From Polydactylus sextarius (Eukaryota > Chordata > Actinopteri > Polynemidae), in the NCBI GenBank assembly GCA_016801845.1, contig CM028922.1:1269001-1333000 (forward strand): a stretch of DNA of 64,000 bases, read 5' to 3'. Positions 13,857 through 26,029 of the stretch are shown here, piece by piece. The notes under the pieces are model-generated. The model did not search any database and was not told the DNA's origin. It saw only the letters and a list, made by a program, of their open reading frames with translations. Positions within the stretch are counted from its first letter, which is position 1; every line of letters begins with the position of its first letter. Made by a program: the position numbers and the translations under genes.

Positions 13857-13897
<41 letters not shown>

Positions 13898-14439
13898 GTC
13901 AAATCAAAGAAAAGACATATTATATAACCGATATATTGATGATAACATCATCATTATTAACCATTTAATGCTCGTGAGCATCTTAAACTGGTGAAAAGTG
14001 AAAAGACAAAGGGAGAGCAGGTCATTTACATACAATGGAAACAAAGATAGTCTATTTCTTAAAGATAAATAAGAAGAAAACAACAGCGTCTGTTCAGTTT
14101 GACTCAAACTGAACATTTATGATAAATTAGTTGAATCATTCAGATGTTAAAAATAAAAAAACAAAGTGGTGGTCTGCTGCCCCCCCACCACCACCACCAC
14201 CACCACCACCACCACCACCACTCCCTCCACGTGATTATCAAGACCAATGGATTAATATCAGCTCACAAAATCGATTATAACAAACCAAACACGAGCAAAA
14301 AATACAAATAATAATAATAAGCAACAAAATAAAAATACAGCAATTTAATTTAACAGATAAATAATATTGAATCCAACGTACCCAGGATAAGACAAGCCAG
14401 GTCCAACAGGACAAAGGGGATTCCTCTGGTGTCAAACAT
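3703..14439 (-). CDS. plpp1: phospholipid phosphatase 1 (PAP2a / LPP1), complete gene with alternative exon 2
   Basis: Plpp1 is an integral membrane enzyme that dephosphorylates phosphatidic acid, lysophosphatidate, sphingosine-1-phosphate and ceramide-1-phosphate, mostly at the outer face of the plasma membrane. Coding exons on the minus strand are 14382-14439, then 11757-11911 or 10754-10905, then 9065-9345, 6275-6332, 4926-5102 and 3703-3822. The spliced product is 281 or 282 residues; human is 284-285. In the shorter form the three phosphatase motifs are visible. C1 is KYSIGRLRP (residues 119-127), C2 is SGH (169-171) and C3 is SR-x5-H-x3-D (216-227, catalytic His 223). A glycosylation sequon NCS lies in the loop at 141. 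The start MFDTRGIPFVLLD matches the family. The C-terminal tail ends in TAA. All junctions keep frame with GT-AG sites. It converges on mtrex. Confidence 0.96.
4926..5102 (-). CDS. plpp1: plpp1 coding exon 5 (motif C3)
   Basis: This 177-bp exon encodes 59 residues, from LYLQARLQAEWARLLRPT through GLSRVSDYKHHWSDVLTG to QGALMAILV. It carries motif C3 with the nucleophilic histidine. Acceptor tctccctcag, donor GTG|gtgaga. Confidence 0.96.
6275..6332 (-). CDS. plpp1: plpp1 coding exon 4 (motif C2)
   Basis: This 58-bp exon encodes the end of the split Arg, then LSFYSGHSSFSMYCMMFLA. It contains the SGH motif with the phosphate-accepting-step histidine of the PAP2 superfamily. Acceptor gtcgcag, donor GCT|gtaagt. 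Confidence 0.95.
6590..6620. repeat. CA microsatellite
   Basis: About 15 uninterrupted CA units in a plpp1 intron. Confidence 0.95.
6936..7620. mobile_element. R1 foldback element, copy 2 (diverged, rearranged)
   Basis: 6936-7010 is the reverse complement of the 7438-7520 section, which carries the shared R1 core with 'gccccatttactttc'. Between them are repeated R1 arm pieces with 'acgttgggtaagtcttgtaa', one near 7155 and one near 7390, and a short piece with the 'tctactggactct' lead of R2. It lies in a plpp1 intron. Confidence 0.75.
9014..9038. repeat. AAT microsatellite next to plpp1 exon 3
   Basis: About eight AAT units that begin about 27 bp past the exon 3 donor. Confidence 0.9.
9065..9345 (-). 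CDS. plpp1: plpp1 coding exon 3 (phosphatase motif C1)
   Basis: This 281-bp exon encodes MIVGECLSV, then FLFGAAMSQSLTDIAKYSIG and RLRPHFLDVC, through the glycosylation site INCS, to EGR split at AG|gtgggt. It carries catalytic motif C1. A microsatellite of ATA units sits only about 25 bp into the following intron. Confidence 0.96.
9854..10330. mobile_element. R1 foldback element, copy 3
   Basis: The left arm from 9856 to about 9935 reads inverted in the arm from 10012 to about 10092. The one-sided R1 core follows to about 10330, where the end 'actctggactgtctctttaa' resembles the terminal repeat of the other copies. It lies in the plpp1 intron between exon 3 and the nearer alternative exon 2, about 420 bp from that exon. 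Confidence 0.8.
10754..10905 (-). CDS. plpp1: plpp1 alternative exon 2, isoform-1 type
   Basis: This 152-bp exon follows the acceptor tctccgctag and ends at ACT|gtaagt. It encodes GLPFVILTVQHSPFHRGFF, then CNDDSIKYPFKEDTISY, then LLGGVMIPVTVLT, resembling the other human isoform (KEDTI, LLGG). It is exactly one codon shorter than the other exon 2, as in mammals (284 versus 285 residues). Using both would shift the frame, so the pair should be mutually exclusive. Confidence 0.93.
11757..11911 (-). CDS. plpp1: plpp1 alternative exon 2, isoform-2 type
   Basis: This 155-bp exon follows the acceptor ttccacag and ends at TGC|gtaagt. It encodes GLPLAAFNLGKI, then RGFFCNDDSIRYP, then STVTSTVLYTVGF, resembling the human PLPP1 isoform whose second exon carries STVTSTVL. 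Its phase (2 bases in, codon boundary out) is identical to that of the exon at 10754-10905, so either can join exon 1 to exon 3. It lies nearer to exon 1. Confidence 0.93.
13861..13895. repeat. CA microsatellite
   Basis: About 17 CA units in the first plpp1 intron. Confidence 0.95.
14187..14221. repeat. CCA microsatellite
   Basis: About 11 CCA units, 160 bp from plpp1 exon 1. Confidence 0.95.
14382..14439 (-). CDS. plpp1: plpp1 coding exon 1
   Basis: Encodes MFDTRGIPFVLLDLACLIL plus the first base of a split codon, then donor g|gtacgtt. This is the start of the first membrane segment. The ATG is chosen because the length and the MFD start agree with the family. The 100-150 bp upstream are CpG-rich and presumably hold the 5'UTR and promoter. 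Confidence 0.93.
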
Positions 14440-16151
14440 GTTGTCTCTTGTCTGTCTCCGAGTCGAGTCCGACGGTCTCCTGCGTCCTCCGGTAATAACC
14501 AGAGGGACGGACGCTCCTCCTCGGTGCGGACTCTGCTCTGCGGCTCGTTTGTTCTCACGTTAGAGCGTCAGAAAAAACCGCAACAGCGAAATGACACAAT
14601 AATTAAATAAAAAAAACGGCAACGCCCCTTTTTTTTTTTTTTTTTTACAAATACAAACTAAATATCAGGAAAGAAACACGATAATGACCAACTTCCGCCA
14701 TGATGGACGTTAAAAGGGTTAAAACTTGTTTTTTTTTCCTTTCTTCTTCTTAAAGAAACAGATGTTCAATCTTTAAAATATAAAAATATAAATAAAAATA
14801 AATAAATATCAATACACTGATCGATATCGACACACGTTCACCTCCCGTCCTGTTCCTCCAGAAACACTCACACACCGGCCTGTTGTCGGTGTTTGTAGCC
14901 GGAGGCAGCAGCTGTTTGTCGGATCCGAGGAGCAGCAGCGGCGGGTTGGTGCTGCGTTCAGGGACATAACGGAAATATCAGAATTAGTCCTAAAGCGATT
15001 TAAAAACTTTTTATATTCACACTTAAATTTGTTTATTTTATTCATTATTTATTATTGTAATCTCCAAAAGTTTTGGTGATGGACATTTAAATTCAATCAA
15101 TTAAAAAAAAAAAAAGATTATTATTACGCGCCATTTTAAGCATTTTATTTGCCATATTATTGAAAGTTACATTTCCTCTAAAATAAATAAATAAGTAAAT
15201 TCCTATAAAGAACATTTTCTGACATATTTACTGAAAAAGAAAAGACAAGAAGAACCAGGTGACCATAATTATAATGATTAAAATAATAATCAACAAAAAA
15301 TGTAATTAATTAAATATCAAATAAATTCTAAATTTGCAATATATCATATCATACAAATAAGATACAGTATTTCTAATTCTTAGAAATTATAAAATAACTA
15401 ATTAATTAAAATAAAAGATCTTGCAAATTTTCTTTTCTTTCAAGAATAAATATGTACATTTAATTTCTTATATATATATTTTTTGATTATAAATGTTATT
15501 TTTTTCCTACTTAATCTATATACTTAAAAAAATAAATATTTTTCTTTATTGATACATGTTTGTAAAGGTCAAAGTTCCTTTATTATTTATTTTGATAAAT
15601 CTAATTAAATAATAAATCTTCATTGTTTCTTCTGTCTTATGATTAAAACAACAAACAAACAAATGTTTTTTCATCATTGATTCATCTTCTGTTCCTGTTT
15701 GTTTTCATTGTTTTGAATGAAACAGCTGAATCAACGTTTCTTTAACATTAACAAAGTTTCAATAAAAACAAAAATATGTCTGATAAGAAATAAATATGAA
15801 TTTAAATGTGTAAAAACTATTAAATTATATATTAATCCGTTGTTACATTGTCACTATCATTAGTTTTGATATAAAAATTAAAACATAAACTCAACAGCAT
15901 CAGCTGATCCTGTGACCGCTTCTCTGACTCCATCTAGTGGCCTGGAAGTTGAAGTACAACAATAAAACTACTGCTGTAAATAACGATTATTTTTAATAAT
16001 TGGTCTTAAAACAGACGAGGATAATTCAGTGAATAAATAGACGATGGGTGACGTGACCATGTGCTGATAAATAAACAGGAAATAACAGTAATATCAGTTT
16101 ATTTCTCTTACTTTTTGTTAAAGTCGCGTTAAACTTCAGCTTTCATTTTGG

Positions 16152-16364
16152 CTAATTATCAACAAATATATCTACGATCATTTCCGGCAGATTTGCGTCA
16201 GTATTAACAGACAAACACATGATTTCAGGCCAATTAAAAAAATAAAATAAAGTAACGTATGTAAATATCTTGTGTTCTTTGAAGACTTTAATGTAAAGTT
16301 GCTCCCAAACCTTTGACGACTTCTCCGTTAGCGCTAAGCTAACGTTAGCTTGCTCCGCCGCCAT
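16152..16364 (-). other. 70-codon open frame at a CpG-rich 'atggcggcgga' start, doubtful
   Basis: AAAATGGCGGCGG resembles a genuine vertebrate start (Kozak plus Ala-rich beginning) and lies in a short CpG-rich patch with cacgtgac motifs. It reads MAAEQANVSLALTEKSSKVW, then LYIKVFKEHKIFTYV, and then becomes low-complexity and looks intronic. The beginning is built of GCTAAC-type units that also recur at 16300-16680. It may be the first exon of an unrecognised gene or a relic. Confidence 0.2.
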
Positions 16365-16680
16365 TTTTCAAACTGCCACGCAGTCACGTGACGCTACACG
16401 AGGCTTGTCATTGGTTCTCTTCTTCTTCTTCTTCTATTGTTTTACAGCGGTCCGCAGCTAGCTTAGCCATATGAATTTAATAGCTAGCTTAGCCGCTAGC
16501 TTCAATAAAAATGTTTATGTTTTCTGTTTTAATGACAAGTTTAGAAATAACTTAGCCGCTAGCTTCATTTGTCTGTGTCATTTGTTTGTTCTAGTTTAGC
16601 AGCTAGCTTAGCCGCTACCCATGTATGTCTACGGTTAGTTTAGCCGTTAGCTTAGCAGCTACCTCGGCTACATTAACAAA
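16320..16680. repeat. degenerate GCTAGCTTAGCC units
   Basis: At least eight scattered copies of 'agcttagcc' and 'gctagctta' variants lie between 16325 and 16665, between plpp1 and csgalnact1. They resemble the GTTAGC-rich arrays at 49.3 and 62.1 kb but are less regular. Confidence 0.55.
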
Positions 16681-18455
16681 CACGATCCTTCTACTTCACA
16701 TATAACAACACACACAACTGATCACATATTAAAACAGTTGGCTACTAATTTAATAATTGATTTTAATCGATTAGTTGTTACAACCACAAATAAAATACTG
16801 AAATAATGTTAATAAAAAATTTTATATATATATAAGCATACTTTAATTATTCAGTGTATTGTTATTATTGATAAAAAGAAAAACAACTAATAAAATTAAT
16901 CTAATATCAATAATAATGTTGATAAAGTGATGATGTAATAACACGTTTTGTACAATGCACAAATATCTTTTATTCAAACTTATTTACATGAAGTGAAAAG
17001 AAAAGAAAATATAAAACAAAACAATAATTGGATGTTATTGATATTATAAGGAATGTTTCAATAAAATAAAAATAAAATATAAAACAACATTCAAAAAGTG
17101 CCTTTTTCACATCTTTGGTCAAAAACCAAAAATCTTTTGACAACTGAAAGTTTTACGTCTTAAAACATCGTACATCGTCTCTGTTTCTCTGATTTGTTCA
17201 GTGATACATAAAATGTCACATTTACTTTGTTTTTTGTTTATTACTATTATTGCACTGTAGTTATTATTCATGACACGAGTCACATTTGATTGAAATAAAA
17301 CGAACAATATAATGTTTAAAATGTTTTTTTTTCTGACTTGTTATGTCGTCGTCAGTTTACTTTATATAAAAAAAAACACAATCTACATTATGTTTTATCT
17401 CTTAAATTAAACACTTAAAAAAATAATCTTATGTTTGGTTATAATGTGTGTTTAACTGACAAAAACCTAAAGAAAACCTAATTTATGACATGTCCGTTAA
17501 CACAAACAAACACACAAAATACTGCATTTAAATGAGAAATACAAACAAAACATAAATACAAATCAATAACTTATAAAAGGTTGTTTTTTATTCACAAGGC
17601 TCCGATAGATCGAGTCCTTCATTGTTTGTTCTCTTTCAGTCCACAAGGTGGCGCCGCTTCCTTTCGTATATTAATTATAATAAAATCAAACCTGTAGGTT
17701 GTTAAATGTTCACTGGCCGGTGTAGAGTCGTTAGGTTTTATACACACAAGGCACAAGTTTCAGAAACGTCACAGCTGAAAAATCAGACCGAGCTGCAGTT
17801 TCTGAGAAAAAACACATGAACGTTAAATTACAGATGAATAAAAACTACAATAAATGTCTCCAACAAACAGCTGAGTCACTTTTATTTAAATGTAACTTGA
17901 TGCAACAATGTCCAAATTCAATTCCTTGGAGAAAAAAACAACAACTTTTTTTTGGAATAGTTTGACATTTTGGTAAATATGTTCATAGCTTCACTCAGCT
18001 TCATGACAGAATATGAGAACTTAGATTTAATCAGGTATTTTTCATTAACTAAAGAACTTTAATCAAGTTGATTAATCAACGAATTGTATCTAAGAAAATT
18101 AATCACCAACTAGAAAACTGTTGCAAACTTTGCTTCTCAAATATCAAATGTATCAATTCTCCTTTAATAATTTGAATAAACTTAATCAAACTTTAATCAT
18201 TTTTAGACATTAGTTTCATCAGTTAATTCAGAGGAATTCATTGCAGTTACACTAATGCACTAACAACATTTTAAACCTTAATGATATCATGATATAATAT
18301 GGAACAGTCTTAACTTTTCCTGATTGTTGAATCTTTCATCTCTAACTCGAGAAGAAAACAAATGTTCCAAAATGTTGAACTATTCCTTTTAAAGCTGACG
18401 TTTTCAACTGATTGCAGTCGTTTTTTATAATTCAACCAACTCTCCACTCTTCTTC

Positions 18456-18745
18456 TTATGTCTTCTTGGGGTTGGAGTTTTGTTTCTGTTTTCGTAGATG
18501 AGCTTCGATCTCGTGTCTGAAGAACAACATGCCCAGCTGTCCGTGCGACGCCTCGTTCATGGCCTTCGACTGCATACACATGCGGTACTGGTCCGGAGGC
18601 AGCTCGTCGGCGCAGTGTTTCTCGTGCCACAGGTGGAACAAACCTCGCGACGGCGCTCGAACCACCAGGAGGTTACTGTGAAGGTACTTCCTGTACAGAT
18701 GGACGTCTTCACCGCCCCAACCTTTGATGTCGATGTCAAAACCTC
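18456..18745 (-). CDS. csgalnact1: csgalnact1 terminal coding exon
   Basis: This 290-bp coding part encodes GFDIDIKGWGGEDVHLYRKY, then RGLFHLWHEKHCADELPPD, then CMQSKAMNEASHGQLGMLF, ending in TAA. GWGGEDV is the acceptor/UDP-GalNAc site region. The frame open upstream of the acceptor (to 18788) is intronic. Confidence 0.96.
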
Positions 18746-21700
18746 CTGAAGGACGAGAACGAAATAAAAGAAAATCATCGACTGTCATCGTTTGTTGTCA
18801 CGATGTGAAATGCAGATTTGAAACCTCTTCACATGCAAACATTTCTGGGTAATGTTTGTGTTTCATTTTCTTCTTAAGAGACAGCTGATTATGAATCTTG
18901 ATTAGAGGGTAGTGTGGGTGACTGTAATCAAGTTTCTCATCTCATCCTGACTGGTCTGTGGCTTCATGTGAGGAAATCATGCGCTTATCATTTATAAAGC
19001 AAAACAGTTTGAGCCCAGGCTTGTTTAGCTCCGCATCTTTACATATCTGAACCACTTGTGTCTGTTCCAGATCACACTTTGTGTCACGCTCCAGATGTAG
19101 TTTGATTATTTTGTCTTGAGCTCCAGAGAACAAAGAGAGAAAATATGGGAGTTTGAATTGATTGTTCAGTTGTAGTCGCAGCTCTGATGAACACAAACCA
19201 AACTAACTAAATGATTAAACGATGCCTTTAGATGCACAGTGACCTGTGGGGATTTTCTGACTTGTGAGAATTAGATGAGAAGATTGATGAAACTCTGACG
19301 CTGGTGTGATCAAAACAAATCTATAGCAAGAAGTCGGTTTATTACGTTTAGTATAAAGACTGAAAACAGTTGATCTGACTTCAGTTTTGTTTGTGAAATC
19401 TACAACGAAGTTTAAATTCATAGTCAAGTCATAAAGTTATGACGTTTATTCTCGTAAGTCGTAGTTTTACAAGAATAAAAGTCATAAATTTCTGAGATTA
19501 AATTGAAAAAACTCATTACAACTTATAAATTTATGACTTATTGTCATAAATGTATGACTTTTATTCATGTAAAGTTACGATTTTTATTCTTGTGAAGTTT
19601 CGAATTTTATTCACGCAAAATTACAACTTCTATTATTGTAAATTTATGACTTTAATTCTTGTAAATTTCCGACTTATTTTCGTAAATTTACGACTTTTAT
19701 TCCTGTAACGTTACAACTTATTCACGCAAAATTACGACTTCGACTCTTGAAAAGTTACAACTTTATTGTCATCAAATTGCAACAATTTTATTCTCAAGAA
19801 ACTTTCTGATTTTTAGTCTTATGTTATTGCGACAGTTGATGCTTAACTTTCAGTAAAAACCACAACTTCCTGTCTTTTCTAAAATGAGCCAAACGTTCTA
19901 CACAATGACTCATCTTCTCAACAGTTAACAGGAAACGATTGTGGTTTTGACGAGATGTTACGATGCGTGTCAGTAGAATCATTGATTAGTTTATTTGTAT
20001 TGTTGTTTGCTGTTACTTCAATATTGTTACATGAACACAAAGAAAGTGACATGTAAAATGTGAAACTATCCCTTTAAAGCAGCCTCCTGCTCTTCTTGTG
20101 TCAGTTCATTTACATTTACCTGCATGTGTGTGTGTGTGTTTGGGTCCTAAACAGTAAAACACTTTGTGTTGCACAGGAGCTGGAAACTGATGTCACTTCG
20201 GAGGGAAACTAAGTTGATGTAAATTTGTCTTGAGAGCCAATATTCTTCTCCTAATATACACGCTAAGAGGACGTGGGGCTGTGAGATATGTTAATATATG
20301 CTGCTATGACTGCTCAGAGCTGTTTCATGCAGAGTAATATAATCAAAAAAGTTAAGTTAATCCCTCCCAAGTTAAGAAAAGTAATGTAATATTAAACCAT
20401 TTGTGTTCCCATTATGTTTTCATATCCATTATCCGTCAAGAGGCAGATTTTACTCTGTTATGTAACACGTCTGAACACATCATCGACCGTTTATCGGCTC
20501 CTGCATCACTAAAATGTTGTGACTGCTATAAATGCAGCACGTGTTGAATTATAAATGTTTTGTTTAGTGTTTACCTATGTTGATGAAGTCAGACCTGTAC
20601 TGGCAGGTCATACCAAAACCAAAATCTCTCCAGAAACCTGTATCTTTCTTGATCACCTGCAGGGAAAAGAACCACAGAGGTCATGAACAGAAATATATCA
20701 GCTCGATACACACGGCTCTGACTTCAGCGGGAGTCCAACGATAGATTTGGAGAAGGAACTGAGTGTGAGAGATCTGGAAAATTAAAGTGGGGAGGTAGAT
20801 TTGATTGGTGTGTGTTACCAGCTGCTGCTCCACAGGTGGGATGTGCTCAGGGCTTCCATAGATCAGAGTAGGGTTGTACTGGCTGAATAACACTGGATAG
20901 AAAACCTTTTTACCTGAGATGTGGAGAGAGAAAGTGTTGTCAGACACATTGGATGTGATTTATAGTTAAACTCCAGCTCATATGAACCTTTATCCAACTG
21001 TTAGAGTCTCAGTTGTTCAAAAATGAACCAAACAGTGTCTAGTTAGTGGAGATGTGGTGGTAGCGGTGAGTCTGACCAGGCAGCTGATAAACTAAGTGAC
21101 CAGGGCAGATTTCTATAGTCAAAGTAAACAGTGTTGTTGTGTCACTAAAGTCTAACTGACACTAGTGGACTGGACCAGTGGTCTCCAGTGGTGGTGTCTG
21201 ATGGACTTGGTCCTCTGATGGTTGGTGAATCATCAGTTAATGATCATAATGTTTGTATGTATGTGTAAGTCCAGTTTCCTGGACTGTAGCTGCTATAGGT
21301 AGTCACCAGTCAAAGACCTCAGGAATATCCACAATGATTGGTTGAATTAGTGTTAATAGTTGTGATGGTAACGTCATTAAATCCTGGAGGATCTGATCAA
21401 TGAGGAAGAAGATTGTTTTCATGTGTTTTCACATCTAAACGTCTCTACTTCCTGTTTTCTCTGCAGCGTCCTCGGTACCGTCAGTGTGTCGGAGTCGTCG
21501 TCGTCCAGATCGTCGTCTCGTTCGCGTCTCGACGTCAGAGGAACTGAACCTGAACTCAGCCGTTTAGTCTGTGTCGGAGGCAGCGTCTTCACCGGTGCTC
21601 GTCAACAATAAACGGCTGTAAATCACGGTGAGAAGCAGCGGTTACATCCTGTCTAGTTCACGTGACCAGACGTAGAGTTTGGTGACGTCACGGTGTGATC

Positions 21701-24700
21701 GGGAGTCAATCACTGACAAGTCTTGTAGTGTGAACACTACAGGTCTCAGACCAGTTGTTGAGACTCCAGATCAACATCTCCAGATGAACGATGGCTGTGT
21801 TGCACGGGGCTTAGAAAGAGATGTTCAGCCTCTTTAGTGACACAACAACACTGTTTACTTTGACGTTAGAAATCTGCCCCGATCACTTAGTTTATCAGCT
21901 GCCTGGCCAGACTCACCACTACCACCACATCTACACTAATGTAGACACTGTTTGGTTCATTTATTAACAACTGACGTTAACTCAGAGACTCTAATAGTAG
22001 GATATAGGTTCACGTGATGGAGTTCGTCTTTAAGAGGAAGGTGTGTGAGGACAGACGAGTGTGTGACGTCTCACCAGACTGTGTGTTGAGCCTGCAGCTA
22101 TTGAGGAAGTCGGCGGTGAAGTAAATATCAACGTCGCAGAAGAAAAGCAGCACGTTTCCTCCTTTCCAGGCTCGAGCACCGACGTCCAAACCTCGTCCTC
22201 GAGAAAACTCCTCGTCCAGCTGCAGCAGAGTGTAGTTCTTAAAGTTAACTTCCCTGCAGATACAGAAAAAAAAAAAAAAAAAGGATGGTGATTACACAGA
22301 GAAGCAGAAGTCAATTTTATTATCATAAAACTATAAATCTTACTCAAAATCTCCGTGGTGAAATGGTTAATGTTTCATAGCTGGATGAGGAATAATGGGG
22401 AATCGTAAATATTTTCTCACGTATTATTGGACATTTCAGTCCTTCTACTTTTTTTTTTAACAGTTTTATTGTGAAAATATCTGTGTGATGGCCCTTATCT
22501 CTTCTCAGATTAGTTTGTAATTATCCAATAACTCACTAATTCTCACTCATTATGTAATTAAATACTGTTAGAGGAAATGATGAGGACATTTCATTTGAAA
22601 AACAAACAAAACCTTTTGTTAGAACTTGTCGTGTGGAAGAGCCCGGGGGTAAAATCCTCCTTAAATACTGTAATTATGTCCCGTCTATCCCTTCAAAATA
22701 GATTTAGAGTGTAATAGGGAGCCATTAATCAAATAAAAGCACAAACAGGAAGAACTGGTTGGTTTCTCTTGACTCCAGGCAAAAGTATAATGAAGCTGCT
22801 GAATGAGTAAATAAACACAACAGAGATGAGTAAAGTCTGGTTTTCACCATCGATCAGTGAGTCTCAGTCTCTGTCGTGATCGTTGGCGACTTGTGTTCCC
22901 ATGATGTGGAGTCTCAACAACTGGTCTGAGACCTGTAGTGTTCACACTACAAGACTTGTCAGTGATTGACTCCCGATCACACCGTGACGTCACCAAACTC
23001 TACGTCTGGTCACGTGAACTAGACAGGATGTAGCCGCTGCTTCTCACCGTGATTTACAGCCGTTTATTGTTGACGAGCACCGGTGAAGACGCTGCCTCCG
23101 ACACAGACTAAACCGCTAAACCGGCGTGTAAACATCACCATGGCAACACGCTGGTTTTCATGGTGGAGCTGAAATCAGCAGCAGACCTCCCCGGTACCGG
23201 GTAACATCTGGATCAGACGCGGGGAGTTTGTAGAAAGTGAAAATGAAAGAAAAAGCGTTAAAACGTCAGACTTTTAAACGTGGTTGTGAGTGAATCAGTG
23301 AGACGGCAGCAGCATTTATCTCACATCCCTCCTCTGATTGGCTGTCGCTCTTTGTCAGTCTCTTCAGACTCCTCCAGTTTTCTAACATGACAGATCCAGT
23401 CCCGGTCTCAGACCAGGTCCTGACGGCCTCTGATGGAGTCGTTAGGGCTGTTCACACATTATGATCATTAACTGATGATTCACCAACCATCAGAGGACCA
23501 AGTCCACCAGACACCACCACTGGAGACCACTGGTCCAGTCCACTAGTGTGGACCAGAGTTTAAGATGAAGGTCTGTTGAAGTCCAGTGATTTTGCCTCTG
23601 AGCTTCCCTAGTGTGTTAATCTGACTCTTGATCTTCTGTTTGCTCCTTTTAAATTTGCTTTTTTCCATGTAAAAGATTAACACAAAATGACCTCACAAGT
23701 CGTTCACATTAGCACAAATATTTGTGGTCTGACTTCAGTCTGATGACGTGTTCGTGTTGTTCTCACTCTGATCGTGGTCACGTTGTGAACAAACTTTAAC
23801 TGCAACTGAGAAAATTAATTGCACAATGATGACAAACGCTTTCTCCATCAACTGGCAACTTTTTTTTTTTTTTTTAGGGGATGTGGTGAGAGTAAAAGAG
23901 AAACAGCCGGATCCAGATGTGCACAGCTGCAGGATTTTCACCACAAGCATAACAACTTACGCCGTTAGTGAATAATCCTTCACCAACACTAGATACTAGA
24001 GAGGACACTGGAAGGAAAAAACTGGTTCACACGTTTCGAGTCCGGAGCAGAACAAACAGGATCAGACCTCCTCCTCCGTTCATGTGACATAACGCAGCAG
24101 ACAGAGGCAGAGCTTTGTTGGAGGAAAACCAGGATGACCAAAAGGAAACCAGTCCGTTTGTTTTTGCCAGAGGCAGCTTGAATCACGCTCTCCATATTTC
24201 CGTCTGCTGCTGCGTTTGTGTGTGTGAATTGTGTGTATCAGCATATTTATTCATGTGTGTGTGTTGCTGTGTTAAAAAAAAACTCCATCTCCAAGAAATA
24301 ATACATACAAACATAATAAAAACCTTTTTGATCCCGAAGTTTTAATTTAATTCTCACAGAAACATAAATATGACGTCGCTCGTGTTTTCAAAATGAGATG
24401 TTTTTAAACACAGTATCGGTCTGGATGTGTTTATATTCTGTCTGTCAGGAAGAGTCACTGGTCCGTCTGTAGTTTATGAATCCAAACACAGTCGATGTGT
24501 TTCACAGGCTACACGGTCCCAGGAGACGCTGGACCCACCCACTGGCACTAAACCGTCCACAGATGGCAGAGACGGAGCACAATAGCTCCGGTTGTCTCCA
24601 ACAATGTTAATGCAACACACTGATTCAGTCTCAACTTTTAATGGAGCGAGAGCCTCATTTGTCAGAGACTAATAAGAAACAGTCGACTTTTAAAAACAAG

Positions 24701-25590
24701 CAGATAATATTTGGTTTCATTTTGACAAATTAGAAAATTAAGATTTGATGTTTTTTTTTTTTTTTTTTTTGTGCAAAAACTTTTAAAGGAAAGTTTGACA
24801 TATTTAGCCTAGTTTAGCTTAGCTTAGTTTAGCTCAGCTTAGCATAAATAAGAATCCAAGTAGTAAGTAAAACTTTTATTTCACTTATTGTAATAATTAT
24901 TAACCCTTTACACCCTGACACAACAAATAACAGATTGTTTTTTTCTAATTTTCCTTTTACCTTTTTAGAAATTATAGAAAAAAAGTTTTTATTTTATTTA
25001 TATTTTTATTCTCTTTCTTATTTTAATTTAATCAGTTAATTTATTTCATTCCAATTATGTTTTTATTTTATTTATTTTTATCATTTATTTTTTTACATGA
25101 TTTTTATTTATATCATTTTTTTATTTATTGTAATTTATTTTTCATTTTTATTTATTTTATTATTTTATATTTTTATTCTTTTTATCTAATTTAATTATTT
25201 ATTTTATTCCATTATTTGTTTTTATTTTATCATTTATTATTTTGCATAGTTTTTATGAAGATTTTTTAAAATTTATTTTACTTTTTTTTTTATTTGATCC
25301 ATACTGATCATTTTAATAAGATCAACATCTCAGAAACTCATGTATCAAACATGATACAGTTGATTAAATAAAAGACAATAATCTGTATCAACATCTCAAA
25401 GATCAATCAATTAATCAATTTATCTCATTTGAGTCATTTTTTGCAAAAAAACTAAAACATTTTAAGTTTGCATCGATATATTAAATATAATTTTCTCTGT
25501 TTCCATAAAGTCAAAGTTGAGTGATTTATGTTTTATCTGTTAAAAACAATCATCACACTCAGACGTTGTTGTTATAATTATCATTATTAC

Positions 25591-25626
<36 letters not shown>

Positions 25627-25984
25627 GTGTAGTGGAGCAGGAAGAAACAATCCTGTCATATCCTTGTTTTTCTAAATTACTTTTTATTTGCTGCTTGTTT
25701 TCCTCACAGGCATCCGAACCCTTATTACGGTCGAAAACAGTCGCTTTGTTTACTGCAGCCTCGATGGCTGCTACCTAACGGCTGCTAAATTATTGAAATT
25801 GTGTCAGAGCGAGAAGCTTGTAAAGAGCCGTCATGTTTGTGTCTCGGCGGCAGGAATGATCCTATTAGTTCTGCTCGGGACAGAGAGGAGGGAGCACATT
25901 TCCCTCTGTCTTTCTCTGTGAATCTCTGAGTCTGTGTAACAATTTTTTATGCTTGTGTGTGGTTATAGCTGGAGGACTGACTGA

Positions 25985-26029
<45 letters not shown>

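Larger units (their letters stand above)
14440..18455. other. plpp1-csgalnact1 intergenic stretch
   Basis: 14440-14960 is CpG-rich and probably holds the plpp1 promoter and 5'UTR. 15050-15880 and 16740-17580 are strongly AT-rich without frames. The interval 17580-18455 should hold the csgalnact1 3'UTR; candidate minus-strand AATAAA signals occur near 17885 and 16975. Nothing else was recognised. Confidence 0.6.

Noticed and set aside
19421..19800. Regular units considered as a CRISPR array
   Set aside because: The units are degenerate and have no constant spacers, and the genome is a vertebrate.
21423..21611. Plus-strand frame after a 'ctctgcag' acceptor-like site
   Set aside because: It lies inside the R4/R3 transposon, and its second half repeats at 23.1 kb in reverse.
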